Shown piece by piece: positions 1-8,374 of a stretch of DNA of 64,000 bases. The notes beneath the pieces were generated by a model that was not told where the DNA came from, did not search any database, and was given only the letters and a program-made list of their open reading frames with translations. Position numbers and translations under genes: made by a program. Location: contig JARRKC010000010.1 of the NCBI GenBank assembly GCA_037388505.1, positions 1-64,000 on the forward strand, given 5' to 3'. Numbering within the stretch: the first letter of the stretch is position 1; each line of letters begins with the position of its first letter. The DNA comes from JARRKC01 sp037388505. Its GTDB lineage: Bacteria > Acidobacteriota > UBA6911 > RPQK01 > JAPXNP01.

Positions 1-179
1 CAGACTCTGACCGTCTCGATCACCTCGGCCTCGTCCACGGGCAGCACGACGGCCAGAGGACGGGATCGAAACGAGGTCAGAGCATCGCATTCGTATGCGG
101 CCAGTTGTTGAGGAGCGCGGAGCAGTCGGTCGTCCGGATAAATGGGACCGAACAACCTTGTGACCTCTGCTTGCTGCAT
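1..179 (-). CDS. GlcD-like FAD-linked oxidase, N-terminal fragment
   Basis: The gene runs off the left edge, so only the first 59 codons are visible. Translating the minus strand from the ATG at 177-179 gives a peptide starting MQQAEVTRLFGP, followed by YECDALTSFRSRPLAVVLP. That matches the N-terminus of GlcD/LldD-type FAD-linked oxidases (PCMH/VAO fold), where a YECD-x-RPLAVVLP stretch precedes the FAD-binding loop. Such enzymes oxidise glycolate or D-lactate and pass electrons to the membrane. The divergent lactate permease at 1278 fits a role in 2-hydroxyacid use. The family call rests on a short segment; substrate and full length cannot be seen. No strong ribosome binding site precedes the ATG. 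Confidence 0.7.
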   Translation of the reverse strand, partial: MQQAEVTRLFGPIYPDDRLLRAPQQLAAYECDALTSFRSRPLAVVLPVDEAEVIETVRV

Positions 180-282
180 GTCCGTCTTGATTTCGTTCGA
201 GCGGTTTCCATGAGAGTATAACCCCCGGGGAACCAAGGATGGGCGCCGATTCCCGCTCGGAGAGTGATTCAACGTTGGGTGT

Positions 283-1059
283 CTATCCCAGGAACCACAG
301 TTTGACGGCAAAGACGATGATCGTGGCGGTCACGACGGCCCGGATCCATTGATGGCCTTTCTTGATGGCCAGCCGGACCCCCAACTGACCCCCGGTTACC
401 GTTCCGGCGGCCAGTACGAGGCCGTAGATCCAGTCCACCTGTCCCTGCCATGCGAACAGCGCCAGTGAAATCCCCGTGAAGACCAGGATGCTGAGGACTT
501 TGACCGCATTGCCCCTGACCAGGTCGAGGCCGGCCGCCGTGGTGACGCCGAGGATCAGGAACCCGACTCCCGCTTGAACGAAGCCTCCGTAGATTCCCAC
601 GAAGAAGAAGCCCCCGGCCAGGAGCAGCGACTGCGTCGAGGTGCGCGTCGCGGACGCGGAGGGACTGCGTTTCCCGAAAGGATTCCAGAGGTTCCACAGT
701 GTAATGGCCACCATGAGAAAGGCGAGAATGTTCTGAAAGTTCTCCGCGCTGACCTGAAAGGCGATCCAGACACCGAGCAAGGCTCCCACGGTTGCGGGCA
801 GCGCGGCCCAGACGAGCGATCTCCAGTCCAGGACGCGATGGTGATGGAACCCCGCCACGGCGCCGACATTCTGAAGCAGGATGCCCACGCGGTTGGTCCC
901 GTTCGCCATCAGAGCCGGCAGTCCCATGAAGATGAGGATCGGCAGCGTGAGGAAGGATCCCCCGCCTGCAATGACATTGACCGTGCCGGCGACCAGACCC
1001 GCACACAGCAGCAGCAGGTAGTGTAAGGCGCTCTGCAGTTCCATGCCCCAACGCTCCAA
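283..1059 (-). CDS. TauE/SafE family membrane permease
   Basis: A 258-residue, almost entirely hydrophobic protein with about seven or eight predicted membrane segments. The family's glycine-rich signature AGTVNVIAGGGSFLTLP lies in the first helix pair and is echoed by the second half (GFVQAGVGFLILG), as expected for the duplicated TauE/SafE (DUF81) fold. Members move sulfonates, sulfite or other small organic anions across the inner membrane. An internal ATG fifteen bases in gives an alternative start (MELQSALHY). It lies downstream of nothing but a long gap from the GlcD-like gene and shares a 218-bp intergenic region with the divergent lactate permease. The family call is firm; the substrate is unknown, and transport of a carboxylate is only an inference from the neighbours. 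Confidence 0.85.
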   Translation of the reverse strand: MERWGMELQSALHYLLLLCAGLVAGTVNVIAGGGSFLTLPILIFMGLPALMANGTNRVGILLQNVGAVAGFHHHRVLDWRSLVWAALPATVGALLGVWIAFQVSAENFQNILAFLMVAITLWNLWNPFGKRSPSASATRTSTQSLLLAGGFFFVGIYGGFVQAGVGFLILGVTTAAGLDLVRGNAVKVLSILVFTGISLALFAWQGQVDWIYGLVLAAGTVTGGQLGVRLAIKKGHQWIRAVVTATIIVFAVKLWFLG

Positions 1060-1277
1060 AAACGTGCAACCATTTCGTGAAGGCCGGTCTTCCTGAGTTT
1101 CACCCCGGAATCACGTTCGACGGGAGTATATCAACTCCGACGAAGGCTCTCTTCGGATTGCATCCTCGCTGAGAAGACTTAGAATCGTTACGGACTTCTC
1201 TCGAGAGCCGCGTTCGAGGTGAGATCGTGGCGCAGCTCGAGGTGGATTCTGGCACGACACCAGGCAGGAGTGAGCTC

Positions 1278-2969
1278 ATGTCCCTTGGAGTTCTGGCATC
1301 TCTTTCGGTTCTTCCCATTGCTTTGGCGCTCGTTCTCATGGTCGGCATGCGCTGGCCGGCCACCCGAGTCATGCCTCTGGCCTGGCTGGTGACCGCCCTG
1401 ATCGGGTTCCTCGTCTGGAAGATGCCCGCCGGTTTCCTGGCGGCATCGACGATCAACGGCTTCGGGGGCGCTTTGAACGTTTTGATCATCGTCTTCGGAG
1501 CCATCCTGATCCTGTACACGCTTCGCGACAGCGGTGCCATGGAGACGATCAACTACGGGTTCCATGGGATCAGCCAGGACCGGCGCGTCCAGACGGTCAT
1601 CATCGCCTTCATGTTCGGTGCGTTCCTGGAAGGTGCGGCAGGCTTCGGCACGCCCGCAGCCATTGCGGCTCCTCTCCTCCTCAGCCTGGGATTTCCCGCG
1701 CTGGCGGCCGCCATGGTATCGCTCGTCGCCAACTCCGTCCCGGTCAGCTTTGGCGCGGCCGGCACACCGATCTGGTTCGGACTGAGCACTCTCGAGCCTC
1801 ACATCGATGCGGCCATCGCCGACGGCGCGGCACACTTCAACGGCATGGACGGGTTCCTCGACGTCATGGCTCGCTGGACGGCCGTCCTTCACGCGTTCAT
1901 GGGATTCGTCGTTCCGCTGCTGATCGTTTGCCTGCTGACGCGATACTTCGGCGAGGAGAGGTCCTGGAGGCCGGGACTGAGAGCCTGGAAGTTCTGTCTG
2001 TTCGCTTCGGTCGCGTTCCTGGTCCCCTACGTCGGTACCGCGTTTCTCCTGGGAGAGGAATTCCCGACGCTGTTTGGGGGACTGATCGGACTGGCGGTCG
2101 TGGTCACAGCCGCCCGCAAAGGTTGGTTCGTCCCCAAGGACACCTGGACTTTTGGGCCGCGCTCGGCCTGGGAGAAGGAGTGGACGGGCGACATTTCGGC
2201 GCCTGAAGAGCAGGTCTTTCAACCGAAGATGAGTCAGTGGATGGCCTGGACGCCCTACATTCTCATCGGTCTGATCCTCGTGCTGACCCGGGTGACGTTT
2301 TTGCCGTTGCGTTCCTGGCTCTCGTCGATCACGCTGAGCTGGCCCAATATCTTCGGCCACGACAGTGTGGACTTCGCCCTTCAGCCGCTCTATCTCCCCG
2401 GCGTCATTCCGTTCGCTCTGGTGGCGATTCTGACGATCTTCCTGCACCGCATGCCGGGGGCAAAGGTTCGTGCCGCCTGGGTCGACTCGGTGAAGCGAAT
2501 GAAGGATCCGACGATCGCCCTCCTGTTTGCCGTCGCGCTCGTCGAGATCTTCAAGCAGTCCGGCATCAATGCGGTCGGATATCCGTCCATGCCGCTCAGC
2601 ATGGCCAAGGCGACCGCCGCCGTTGTCGGTTCGAGTTGGCCGTTCTTTGCGCCCTTTGTCGGTGCGCTGGGGGCCTTCATCACCGGCAGCAATACCGTGT
2701 CGAATCTCCTCTTCTCGGAGTTCCAGTACGGCCTGGCATCCCAGTTGCACCTCTCGCATGTGATTACCATCGCGCTGCAGACCGTGGGAGGGGCGATGGG
2801 TAACATGGTCTGCATTCATAACATCGTGGCCGTGTCGGCAACGGTTGGCCTGATCGGTATGGAAGGCGCTTTGATCAAGCGTGACGCCCTTCCCATGTTC
2901 ATCTATGGAATCGTGACCGGAATCGCGGGCCTGCTGTTCACCTTCGTCTTCTTCCCCAACGTCTTCTAA
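1278..2969 (+). CDS. lldP: L-lactate permease (LctP family)
   Basis: 563 residues with twelve or more membrane helices, the usual size for the LctP/LldP family, which brings lactate or glycolate into the cell with protons. Hallmarks are EGAAGFGTPAAIAAPLL, ANSVPVSFGAAGTPIWFG, GALGAFITGSNTVSNLLF and the C-terminal MGNMVCIHNIVAVSATVGL. I chose the ATG at 1278 because AGGAGTGAG lies just upstream and the protein then begins at its first helix; an upstream in-frame ATG at 1227 would add 17 hydrophilic residues with no good Shine-Dalgarno. It is divergent from TauE/SafE and the GlcD-like fragment, suggesting a 2-hydroxyacid uptake and oxidation locus. Confidence 0.93.
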   Translation: MSLGVLASLSVLPIALALVLMVGMRWPATRVMPLAWLVTALIGFLVWKMPAGFLAASTINGFGGALNVLIIVFGAILILYTLRDSGAMETINYGFHGISQDRRVQTVIIAFMFGAFLEGAAGFGTPAAIAAPLLLSLGFPALAAAMVSLVANSVPVSFGAAGTPIWFGLSTLEPHIDAAIADGAAHFNGMDGFLDVMARWTAVLHAFMGFVVPLLIVCLLTRYFGEERSWRPGLRAWKFCLFASVAFLVPYVGTAFLLGEEFPTLFGGLIGLAVVVTAARKGWFVPKDTWTFGPRSAWEKEWTGDISAPEEQVFQPKMSQWMAWTPYILIGLILVLTRVTFLPLRSWLSSITLSWPNIFGHDSVDFALQPLYLPGVIPFALVAILTIFLHRMPGAKVRAAWVDSVKRMKDPTIALLFAVALVEIFKQSGINAVGYPSMPLSMAKATAAVVGSSWPFFAPFVGALGAFITGSNTVSNLLFSEFQYGLASQLHLSHVITIALQTVGGAMGNMVCIHNIVAVSATVGLIGMEGALIKRDALPMFIYGIVTGIAGLLFTFVFFPNVF

Positions 2970-2972
2970 GGA

Positions 2973-3222
2973 GCGCGCATGTAATGAGCGACCCCTGCGC
3001 GGTAATCGAATCCCAGTCATGTTGCCCCGAAATGAACACGAGCGACAGTTGGCAGGTTCGGCAGGCGGGCGGCCCGTCGGAGACTGATCAGTCCGGGACG
3101 GTTGGAACTGCGGGCAGCACTCACGTTCATGCACCGAACCGGACGCTGCACGTTCCATCGTCCGAGCGCAGCGCCGGCGCGTGAGCGTCAGTGCGCGAAT
3201 GTAATGAGCGCGACCCTTGCGC
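2973..3222. repeat. Intergenic gap with a direct repeat of about 30 bp
   Basis: The 313 bases between lldP and the next gene hold no convincing ORF. Two similar copies of a short sequence centred on GTAATGAGCG, followed by ACCCCTGCGC or CGACCCTTGCGC, lie at 2973-3000 and 3191-3222 in the same orientation. They may be fragments of a dispersed repeat. The function is unknown. Confidence 0.45.
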
Positions 3223-3282
3223 TGCTGCGGACGCTCGATGTCGAGCATGGACAGGTCCCACCAGGCCAACTACACTAGCCGC

Positions 3283-4797
3283 ATGAACGGGAAGCGGCTC
3301 TTCATCACGTTCCTTCGGATGGCCATCGGCTGGCATTTCTTTTACGAGGGTGTCTCCAAGTGGATCGCTCCAGACTGGACCGCCCATGGCTATCTGGTCA
3401 ACGCGACGGGCTTCCTGTCGGGCTTCTATCACGGACTTGCATCTTCGCCCGCGGCCATGAGCTTGATCGATCCTTTGAATGTCTACGGATTGATCCTCAT
3501 CGGCCTCGCGCTGTTCCTCGGAGTGTTCATTCGCCCCGCCGCCGCTGCCGGAGCCGTGCTGTTGGGGCTCTACTATTTCGCCTACCCTCCCTTCGCCGGG
3601 GCCTGGTTCGGCTCGACCGAAGGGAATCTCTACATCGTCAACAAGAGTTTCATCGAAGCCGCCGCTCTCATCGCACTCCTGTTCATGCGAGAACGGGGCT
3701 ACGGGCTCCATGCTTTGAAGTCTTTCATGATGAGCAAGACGGAAGACGGTGTGGGTGAAGCAGTTTCCGGCCTGTCCGGAAACTCGAGAAGAGAAGCACT
3801 CAAGAACCTCGCGACGGTGCCGGCACTGGGAATCATGGGATGGGGCGCCTCCCACGAACATCAGACCTATGGGGTCGACACCCTGTCCGGAGCCACCGTT
3901 CAGGTGGGCCGGGCCGATTTGTCCGAACTGAAGGGCGAGTTGCCCAAGGGAAGAATCGGAGATCATGAAATCAGCCGGCTGGTCCTGGGAGGGAACCTCA
4001 TCGGCGGCTGGGCCCACGCCCGCGACCTGATCTACGTCTCCTCGCTTTTTCGTGCCTACAATACGGAGCGAAAGATCTTCGAGACTCTGATGACCGCGGA
4101 GGCGGCGGGGATCAATGCCATCAATATCGGCTTCCCCTCGAATCCGGTGCTGCAGAAGTACAAGAAAGTCACGGGAAGCAGGATAAAGGTCATCTCGCAG
4201 GTCGCACCCGATCTGGAAAGGCCGGACTACTTCGCCGATATCGATCAGGCCATTGATTACGGTGTGGACATCATCCAGATCCAGGGGAATCAGTGTGACT
4301 GGCTGGTCCGCGACAAGCGCATCGATGTCATCGAGAAAATGATGGACCGGATCCGCAGCCAGGGATACACCGCCGGCCTGGCCTCCCATACGATCGATGC
4401 GCTGATTGCGTGCGAGGATGCGGGGATCCTGCCGGACTACTACATGAAGACCATGCACCATGATCGGTACTGGTCGGCGCATCCGATGGAGAATCGGGTT
4501 CCCTTCGAAGTCGACGGGGAGCAGTATCTCGACCACAACCGCTTCCACAACAACATGTTCTGTCTCTTCCCCGAGCGCACGGTCGAGTTCGTTCGCCGGG
4601 CAACGGTCCCCGTCATGGGATTCAAGGTGCTGGCGGCAGGTGCTCTTCAGCCCGAGGACGGATTCCGCTGGGCTTTCGAGAACGGCGCCGATTTCATCTG
4701 CGTCGGGATGTTCGATTTCCAGATCGTCAAGGATGTCAACATCACCCTCGATGTCCTGAACGATTTGCCGAAACGCGAGCGCCAGTGGTTCAGCTGA
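3283..4797 (+). CDS. DoxX membrane domain fused to a Tat-motif-linked TIM-barrel oxidoreductase-like domain
   Basis: 504 residues in three parts. Residues 1-150 are a DoxX-like domain with about four membrane helices (LRMAIGWHFFYEGVSKW, GLILIGLALFLGVFIRPAAAAG). Residues 168-190 read SRREALKNLATVPALGIMGWG, which resembles a twin-arginine signal (SRRxxLK plus a hydrophobic run). Residues 195-504 resemble the aldo/keto-reductase-like barrel proteins common in planctomycetes and acidobacteria (RLVLGGNLIGGWAHARDLIYV, DIIQIQGNQCDWLV, PVMGFKVLAAGALQPEDGF). The ATG at 3283 starts exactly at the DoxX domain; an in-frame upstream ORF extension has no support. The reaction is unknown. The architecture suggests either a gene fusion of doxX with a Tat-exported enzyme or an enzyme tethered to the membrane and translocated by Tat. 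Confidence 0.8.
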   Translation: MNGKRLFITFLRMAIGWHFFYEGVSKWIAPDWTAHGYLVNATGFLSGFYHGLASSPAAMSLIDPLNVYGLILIGLALFLGVFIRPAAAAGAVLLGLYYFAYPPFAGAWFGSTEGNLYIVNKSFIEAAALIALLFMRERGYGLHALKSFMMSKTEDGVGEAVSGLSGNSRREALKNLATVPALGIMGWGASHEHQTYGVDTLSGATVQVGRADLSELKGELPKGRIGDHEISRLVLGGNLIGGWAHARDLIYVSSLFRAYNTERKIFETLMTAEAAGINAINIGFPSNPVLQKYKKVTGSRIKVISQVAPDLERPDYFADIDQAIDYGVDIIQIQGNQCDWLVRDKRIDVIEKMMDRIRSQGYTAGLASHTIDALIACEDAGILPDYYMKTMHHDRYWSAHPMENRVPFEVDGEQYLDHNRFHNNMFCLFPERTVEFVRRATVPVMGFKVLAAGALQPEDGFRWAFENGADFICVGMFDFQIVKDVNITLDVLNDLPKRERQWFS

Positions 4798-4813
4798 GAA
4801 GCGCGGAGAGGCC

Positions 4814-5014
4814 ATGCCAAAGCCAGGGAGTCGATTCTGGATCGGAGTCGCTGTGAGCATTCTCGGCTTTGCGGTCGGGCTCACCAACCTCATGCGGGGG
4901 CTCGGCGAGGAAATCAACAACCGCGACGTCGCCATCGGTGCGCTGTGCATCGCCCTGGCCGCAGGCTGGCTGGCGTACCTGCTGCTGGAACTGAAACGCG
5001 GCGGGCGCCGTTAG
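4814..5014 (+). CDS. Small two-helix membrane protein
   Basis: 66 residues beginning MPKPGSRFWIGVAVSILGF, with two hydrophobic segments (about residues 9-27 and 39-58) joined by a short polar loop and ending in a basic tail. GGAGAGG lies just before the ATG, and the start is 16 bases after the DoxX-fusion stop, so the two are probably co-transcribed. I do not recognise a family. Its length and helices make it a plausible real gene, perhaps an accessory subunit of the upstream protein. Confidence 0.6.
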   Translation: MPKPGSRFWIGVAVSILGFAVGLTNLMRGLGEEINNRDVAIGALCIALAAGWLAYLLLELKRGGRR

Positions 5015-5058
5015 GGCTGACCAGCCGTCGGATCGGGGGGAAGCGAACAGGGAGGAGG

Positions 5059-5148
<90 letters not shown>

Positions 5149-5165
5149 ACTTCACACTGTCGCCG

Positions 5166-5197
5166 CCGAAGTTCGCACTTCGCACCTCGAACTTCGG
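5166..5197. repeat. Inverted repeat between the two tRNA-Ser genes
   Basis: A perfect 10-bp inverted repeat (CCGAAGTTCG and CGAACTTCGG) with a 12-base loop lies in the 133-bp spacer between the tRNA genes. It may form a hairpin in a shared tRNA precursor; there is no T-run, so it is not a clear terminator. Confidence 0.5.
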
Positions 5198-5281
5198 ACT
5201 TCTCCCGCTTCCCGGCCGCCTCGCTTCGGCTCATTGCCGTCCGTCCGGGTTACGAGGCCTCATCGACCCGGCCTTGGGATA

Positions 5282-5374
5282 CGGAGGAGGTGGGATTCGA
5301 ACCCACGTGCCTGGCTCTTCACCAGACAACCCGATTTCGAGTCGGGCCCGTTACGACCACTTCGGTACTCCTCC
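5282..5374 (-). tRNA. tRNA-Ser(CGA)
   Basis: Class II tRNA on the minus strand: acceptor GGAGGAG with CTCCTCC, anticodon loop CTCGAAA with anticodon CGA, long variable arm, T-arm GTGGGTTCGAATCCCAC. The bases after discriminator G are TAT, so CCA is not encoded, unlike the neighbouring tRNA-Ser(GGA). It reads UCG codons. Confidence 0.95.
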
Positions 5375-5473
5375 GCACTCGCGTAAAAGCTTAACATTAG
5401 AGCCTTCATGCCGGCGCCAAGTCAAGTCAGGTTCGGGCCTCGGCAGGGAAGGGAAACGCCGGACCAAACATGG

Positions 5474-5479
5474 TATATT
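5474..5479 (+). promoter_or_regulatory. Possible -10 element of the SRP RNA promoter
   Basis: TATATT lies about 20 bases before the first base of the SRP RNA terminal helix. No good -35 hexamer is found at the right spacing, so the call is tentative. Confidence 0.3.
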
Positions 5480-5498
5480 CGGGGCGGAGTGAACTTGT

Positions 5499-5601
5499 CA
5501 GGTTTCGGGTCCTGTGCAACGTTCCCCTCGAATCATGTCAGGTCCGGAAGGAAGCAGCATTAAGAGGACACGAACGTGTGCCGCAGGTAACCCGGAACCT
5601 G
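5499..5601 (+). ncRNA. ffs: Signal recognition particle RNA, small bacterial 4.5S type
   Basis: The conserved domain IV hairpin GTCAGGTCCGGAAGGAAGCA is present at about 5537-5556, containing the Ffh-binding loop. The flanks close a long helix: CAGGTTTCGGGT at the 5' side pairs with ACCCGGAACCTG at the 3' side. The size (about 103 nt) matches the small SRP RNA without an Alu domain. The position directly upstream of dnaX-ybaB-recR is the classic bacterial arrangement. Exact ends may differ by a few bases. Confidence 0.93.
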
Positions 5602-5650
5602 TCCCTCAGGGCATGATTCTCCGGTTTTGTCCCGATGAAGTGAGCCGAGC

Positions 5651-7261
5651 ATGAGTTACCAGGTCACCGCCAGGAAGTGGCGGCCCCAGAGTTTTGCAGA
5701 CATGGTGGGGCAGGAGACCGTGACCCGGACCCTGCGCAACGCCTTGAGCACCGGCCGGATCGCCCATGCCTTCCTGTTCTCGGGTGTCCGCGGGGTAGGG
5801 AAGACCACCACGGCTCGCATCCTGGCGAAGGCCCTCAACTGTCATCAGGGACTCGGGGAAGAGCCTTGCGGCGAGTGCCCCTCTTGTCTCGAGATCACCG
5901 AGGGCAACTCCGTGGACGTTCACGAGATCGACGCGGCTTCGAACCGCGGCATCGACAGCATCCGCGAACTGCGGGAGAGCGTCCGCTATGGAACCGCCCG
6001 CGACCGCTTCAAAATCTACATCGTGGACGAAGTCCACATGCTGACGAACGAAGCCTTCAATGCACTGCTGAAGACCCTAGAAGAACCTCCCGCCCATGTG
6101 AAGTTCATCCTGGCGACGACGGAGCTTCACAAAATCCCGGCGACCATCGTGTCGCGCTGCCAGAAGTACGAATTCAAGCCCCTTCCGTTCAAGAGTATTC
6201 TCGAGCGACTGCGTCTGATCACGGGGTCCGAAGAGGTGGAGATCAGCGAGTACGCCTTAGGTGTTTTGGCAACTTTGGCACAGGGTTCCATGCGTGACGC
6301 TCAGTCCGCACTTGATCAGTTGATCGCGTTTGGCGGCAAGCAGATCCGGGACGAGGATGTGAAAGTCTTGCTGGGGGTAATCGATCATGCGGTCGTCTCC
6401 GGACTCATCGACGCGGTCTGCGAGAGAGACCGGGGTGCGTTGATCGCCGGAATCCAGGAGCTGACCTCGTCGGGGGTGGCCGCTCAGATGATCTGCTCCA
6501 AGCTGATCGAACGGGTGCGGAGTCTGCTCGTCTGCAGGGTGGCGGGTTGGAACGAGCAGTTGCTGCAACTCCCGGATTCGGAAAAGGAAGGATTGCTCGA
6601 GCAGGCGAAGCGCTTCAGCGAGCTGGATCTGATCCGCTTCTACGACGTCCTGAACAAGACGTCCAATGAACTGAAATGGCACTCCCAGCCGAACGTCCAT
6701 TTGGAGATCAGCCTCCTGAAGCTGGTCGAAGTGGCCCAGCTGAGCTCGATCGAGGAGGTGATTCGGGAACTCCGATCGGGAGAGACGGCGCCGCGGGTCC
6801 CCACATCAACGGTGAGGAGCATCGGAGCAAGGCAGGAGTCTCGGAACGTGTCGGCCGAGCCGGTCTCGGCGCCCAGGTCGCAGATCGGTTTTGCCCGCGA
6901 CTCCGAGGCGGCGCCGAGCCAGGACACGGTGCGTCGCTTCATGGACGGACTCCAGAAGAACTTCAAGTCTCTCTATACCCAGCTGCGCTGTGCGTCCGAC
7001 GTGGTTTACTCGGACGGCCATCTGAGGATCCGCTTTCCGGCCAGTGAGGCCATCCATGCCTCCATGCTCGAGGACAAGCGGGGACGCCTATCGGAATCCT
7101 TCGCCGACATCGTGGGTACCCAGACGGACGTGGAGATCCAGGTGGAAGAGAATGTGGAAAAGAAGGCGCCGGTCGGGAATCCGGCCGATGACCCCAAGGT
7201 CCGCGCTTTCCTCGAGAGGTTTCCGGGGAAGGTCGTCGTGCGCAAAGAGTTCGAAGACTGA
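5651..7261 (+). CDS. dnaX: DNA polymerase III subunit gamma/tau
   Basis: 536-residue clamp-loader ATPase that loads the sliding clamp and, as tau, couples polymerase and helicase at the fork. The N-terminal AAA+ module has GVRGVGKT (Walker A, residues 45-52), a zinc-binding cysteine cluster C64, C73, C76, C79, the Walker B region IYIVDEVHML and sensor ATTELHKIPATIVSRCQ. The C-terminal third is the variable tau region. The start ATG follows the SRP RNA by 49 bases, and ybaB and recR follow, the usual recombination-replication cluster. No A-rich frameshift signal for a shorter gamma product was noticed. Confidence 0.97.
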   Translation: MSYQVTARKWRPQSFADMVGQETVTRTLRNALSTGRIAHAFLFSGVRGVGKTTTARILAKALNCHQGLGEEPCGECPSCLEITEGNSVDVHEIDAASNRGIDSIRELRESVRYGTARDRFKIYIVDEVHMLTNEAFNALLKTLEEPPAHVKFILATTELHKIPATIVSRCQKYEFKPLPFKSILERLRLITGSEEVEISEYALGVLATLAQGSMRDAQSALDQLIAFGGKQIRDEDVKVLLGVIDHAVVSGLIDAVCERDRGALIAGIQELTSSGVAAQMICSKLIERVRSLLVCRVAGWNEQLLQLPDSEKEGLLEQAKRFSELDLIRFYDVLNKTSNELKWHSQPNVHLEISLLKLVEVAQLSSIEEVIRELRSGETAPRVPTSTVRSIGARQESRNVSAEPVSAPRSQIGFARDSEAAPSQDTVRRFMDGLQKNFKSLYTQLRCASDVVYSDGHLRIRFPASEAIHASMLEDKRGRLSESFADIVGTQTDVEIQVEENVEKKAPVGNPADDPKVRAFLERFPGKVVVRKEFED

Positions 7262-7304
7262 ACGGTTGTGACGAGCCGATCGGTCCGTGCCGTGAGAGGG
7301 TTTC

Positions 7305-7610
7305 ATGAATAAGAAGCAGTTGCAGAAGATGTTGCAGCAGGCCCAGAGTGTCCAGGAGAAGCTCGAAGAGGAAATGAACAACCTCACCATCGAGGCTTCG
7401 AGCGGCGGCGGAATGGTTACCGCAGTCGTCGACGGGCGCAAGAACCTCAAGTCCATTACGATCAAGCCCGAGGCGGTGGATCCGGACGACGTGGAAATGC
7501 TGCAGGATCTGATCCTGGCGGCAGTCAACGAGGCTTCTCGGAAGGCCGATGAAGTCTTGAACTCGCAGTTGGGCGGATTGACCGGAGGATTGCTCGGTGG
7601 TCTCGGATAG
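7305..7610 (+). CDS. ybaB: YbaB/EbfC nucleoid-associated protein
   Basis: 101 residues with the YbaB/EbfC pattern: an N-terminal helix MNKKQLQKMLQQAQSVQEKLE, a central strand region SSGGGMVTAVVDGRKNLKSI and a C-terminal ILAAVNEASRKADEV. Members form DNA-binding dimers of unclear cellular role. It lies between dnaX and recR, as in most bacteria; the glycine-rich tail (LGGLTGGLLGGLG) is typical. The downstream recR start overlaps its end if the GTG is used. Confidence 0.95.
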   Translation: MNKKQLQKMLQQAQSVQEKLEEEMNNLTIEASSGGGMVTAVVDGRKNLKSITIKPEAVDPDDVEMLQDLILAAVNEASRKADEVLNSQLGGLTGGLLGGLG

Positions 7611-8223
7611 CATGAATTCCCCCGCGACGCACTCGAAGGATCCCATCCAGCGCCTGGTCGACGAGTTTCGACGGCTACCGGGCATCGGACCGAAATCGGC
7701 TCAGCGGTTGGTATTTCATCTCCTGAAACGGCCGGACGAAGAGGCCAAAGGTCTCGCTGAGGCTTTGATCGCTTTGAAGGAAAACCTGGGGTTGTGCGGC
7801 GTCTGCAACAACATCTCCGACGTCGATCCCTGCAGATTGTGCGGGGATCCCGGTCGGGATCAGCATACGATCTGCGTCGTCGAGGAACCCTTCAATGTCC
7901 TGTCGATCGAAAAGAGCGGATGCTACCGCGGTCTGTATCATGTTTTGCACGGCGTGATCTCGCCGATCAATGGAATCGGTCCGGAGGAGTTGAAGATCCG
8001 GAATTTGCTCACGCGGCTCGCCGACGGCCAGGTGGAAGAGGTCGTCGTGGCCACGAATCCGACCGCAGAGGGTGAGTCTACTGCTCTCTATTTATCCAGG
8101 CTTATCAAGCCATTAGGAATTAAGATCTCACGTATAGGATTGGGTATTCCGATGGGCAGCGACATTGAGTACGCGGACAGCCCCACCTTGTCCCGGGCGC
8201 TCGCCAGCCGGAGTGAATACTAG
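7597..8223 (+). CDS. recR: Recombination mediator protein RecR
   Basis: About 203-208 residues. The N-terminal helix-hairpin-helix (LPGIGPKSAQRLVFHLL), four-cysteine zinc finger CGVCNNISDVDPCRLC and Toprim domain (ICVVEEPFNVLSIEKSGCYRGLYHVLHG) are all intact. RecR works with RecF/RecO to load RecA at gaps. Two starts are possible: GTG at 7597, with GGAGG eight bases upstream and a 14-base overlap with ybaB, or ATG at 7612, which lacks a good ribosome site but gives the more usual N-terminus. I list the GTG because of the ribosome site. The stop is followed within nine bases by a palindromic repeat unit. Confidence 0.95.
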   Translation: MVSDSMNSPATHSKDPIQRLVDEFRRLPGIGPKSAQRLVFHLLKRPDEEAKGLAEALIALKENLGLCGVCNNISDVDPCRLCGDPGRDQHTICVVEEPFNVLSIEKSGCYRGLYHVLHGVISPINGIGPEELKIRNLLTRLADGQVEEVVVATNPTAEGESTALYLSRLIKPLGIKISRIGLGIPMGSDIEYADSPTLSRALASRSEY

Positions 8224-8231
8224 GTCGCCGA

Positions 8232-8374
8232 GTAGGACAACCGTCCCCGGTTGTCCCCGTGCCCCGATTGCACAACTCCGGCACCGTGATGCGCACGGCC
8301 CAGCTTCGATGGCCGGACAGCTTTCCCGGTTGCCGCGACCACGACAGCGGGACAACCGGGGGCGGTGGTCCTAC
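8232..8374. repeat. Paired-palindrome (REPIN-like) unit, copy 1
   Basis: Left end GTA plus a hairpin with arms GGACAACCG and CGGTTGTCC around TCCC (8232-8256). The right end is an inverted, slightly mutated copy (8350-8374). The centre carries CCCGGTTGCCGCGACC, shared with the other copies. It fills the gap between the convergent recR and moaE; the moaE stop codon lies in its right end. Confidence 0.9.

Noticed and set aside
2984..3184. 66-codon plus-strand ORF between lldP and the DoxX fusion gene
   Set aside because: The translation is Ser/Gly-rich without hydrophobic core or recognisable motif, has no ribosome site and overlaps a repeat.
1188..3269. 693-codon minus-strand ORF opposite the lactate permease gene
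   Set aside because: It is the antisense shadow of a clearly coding permease; the product is Arg/His/Asp-rich low complexity, typical of a shadow in GC-rich DNA.
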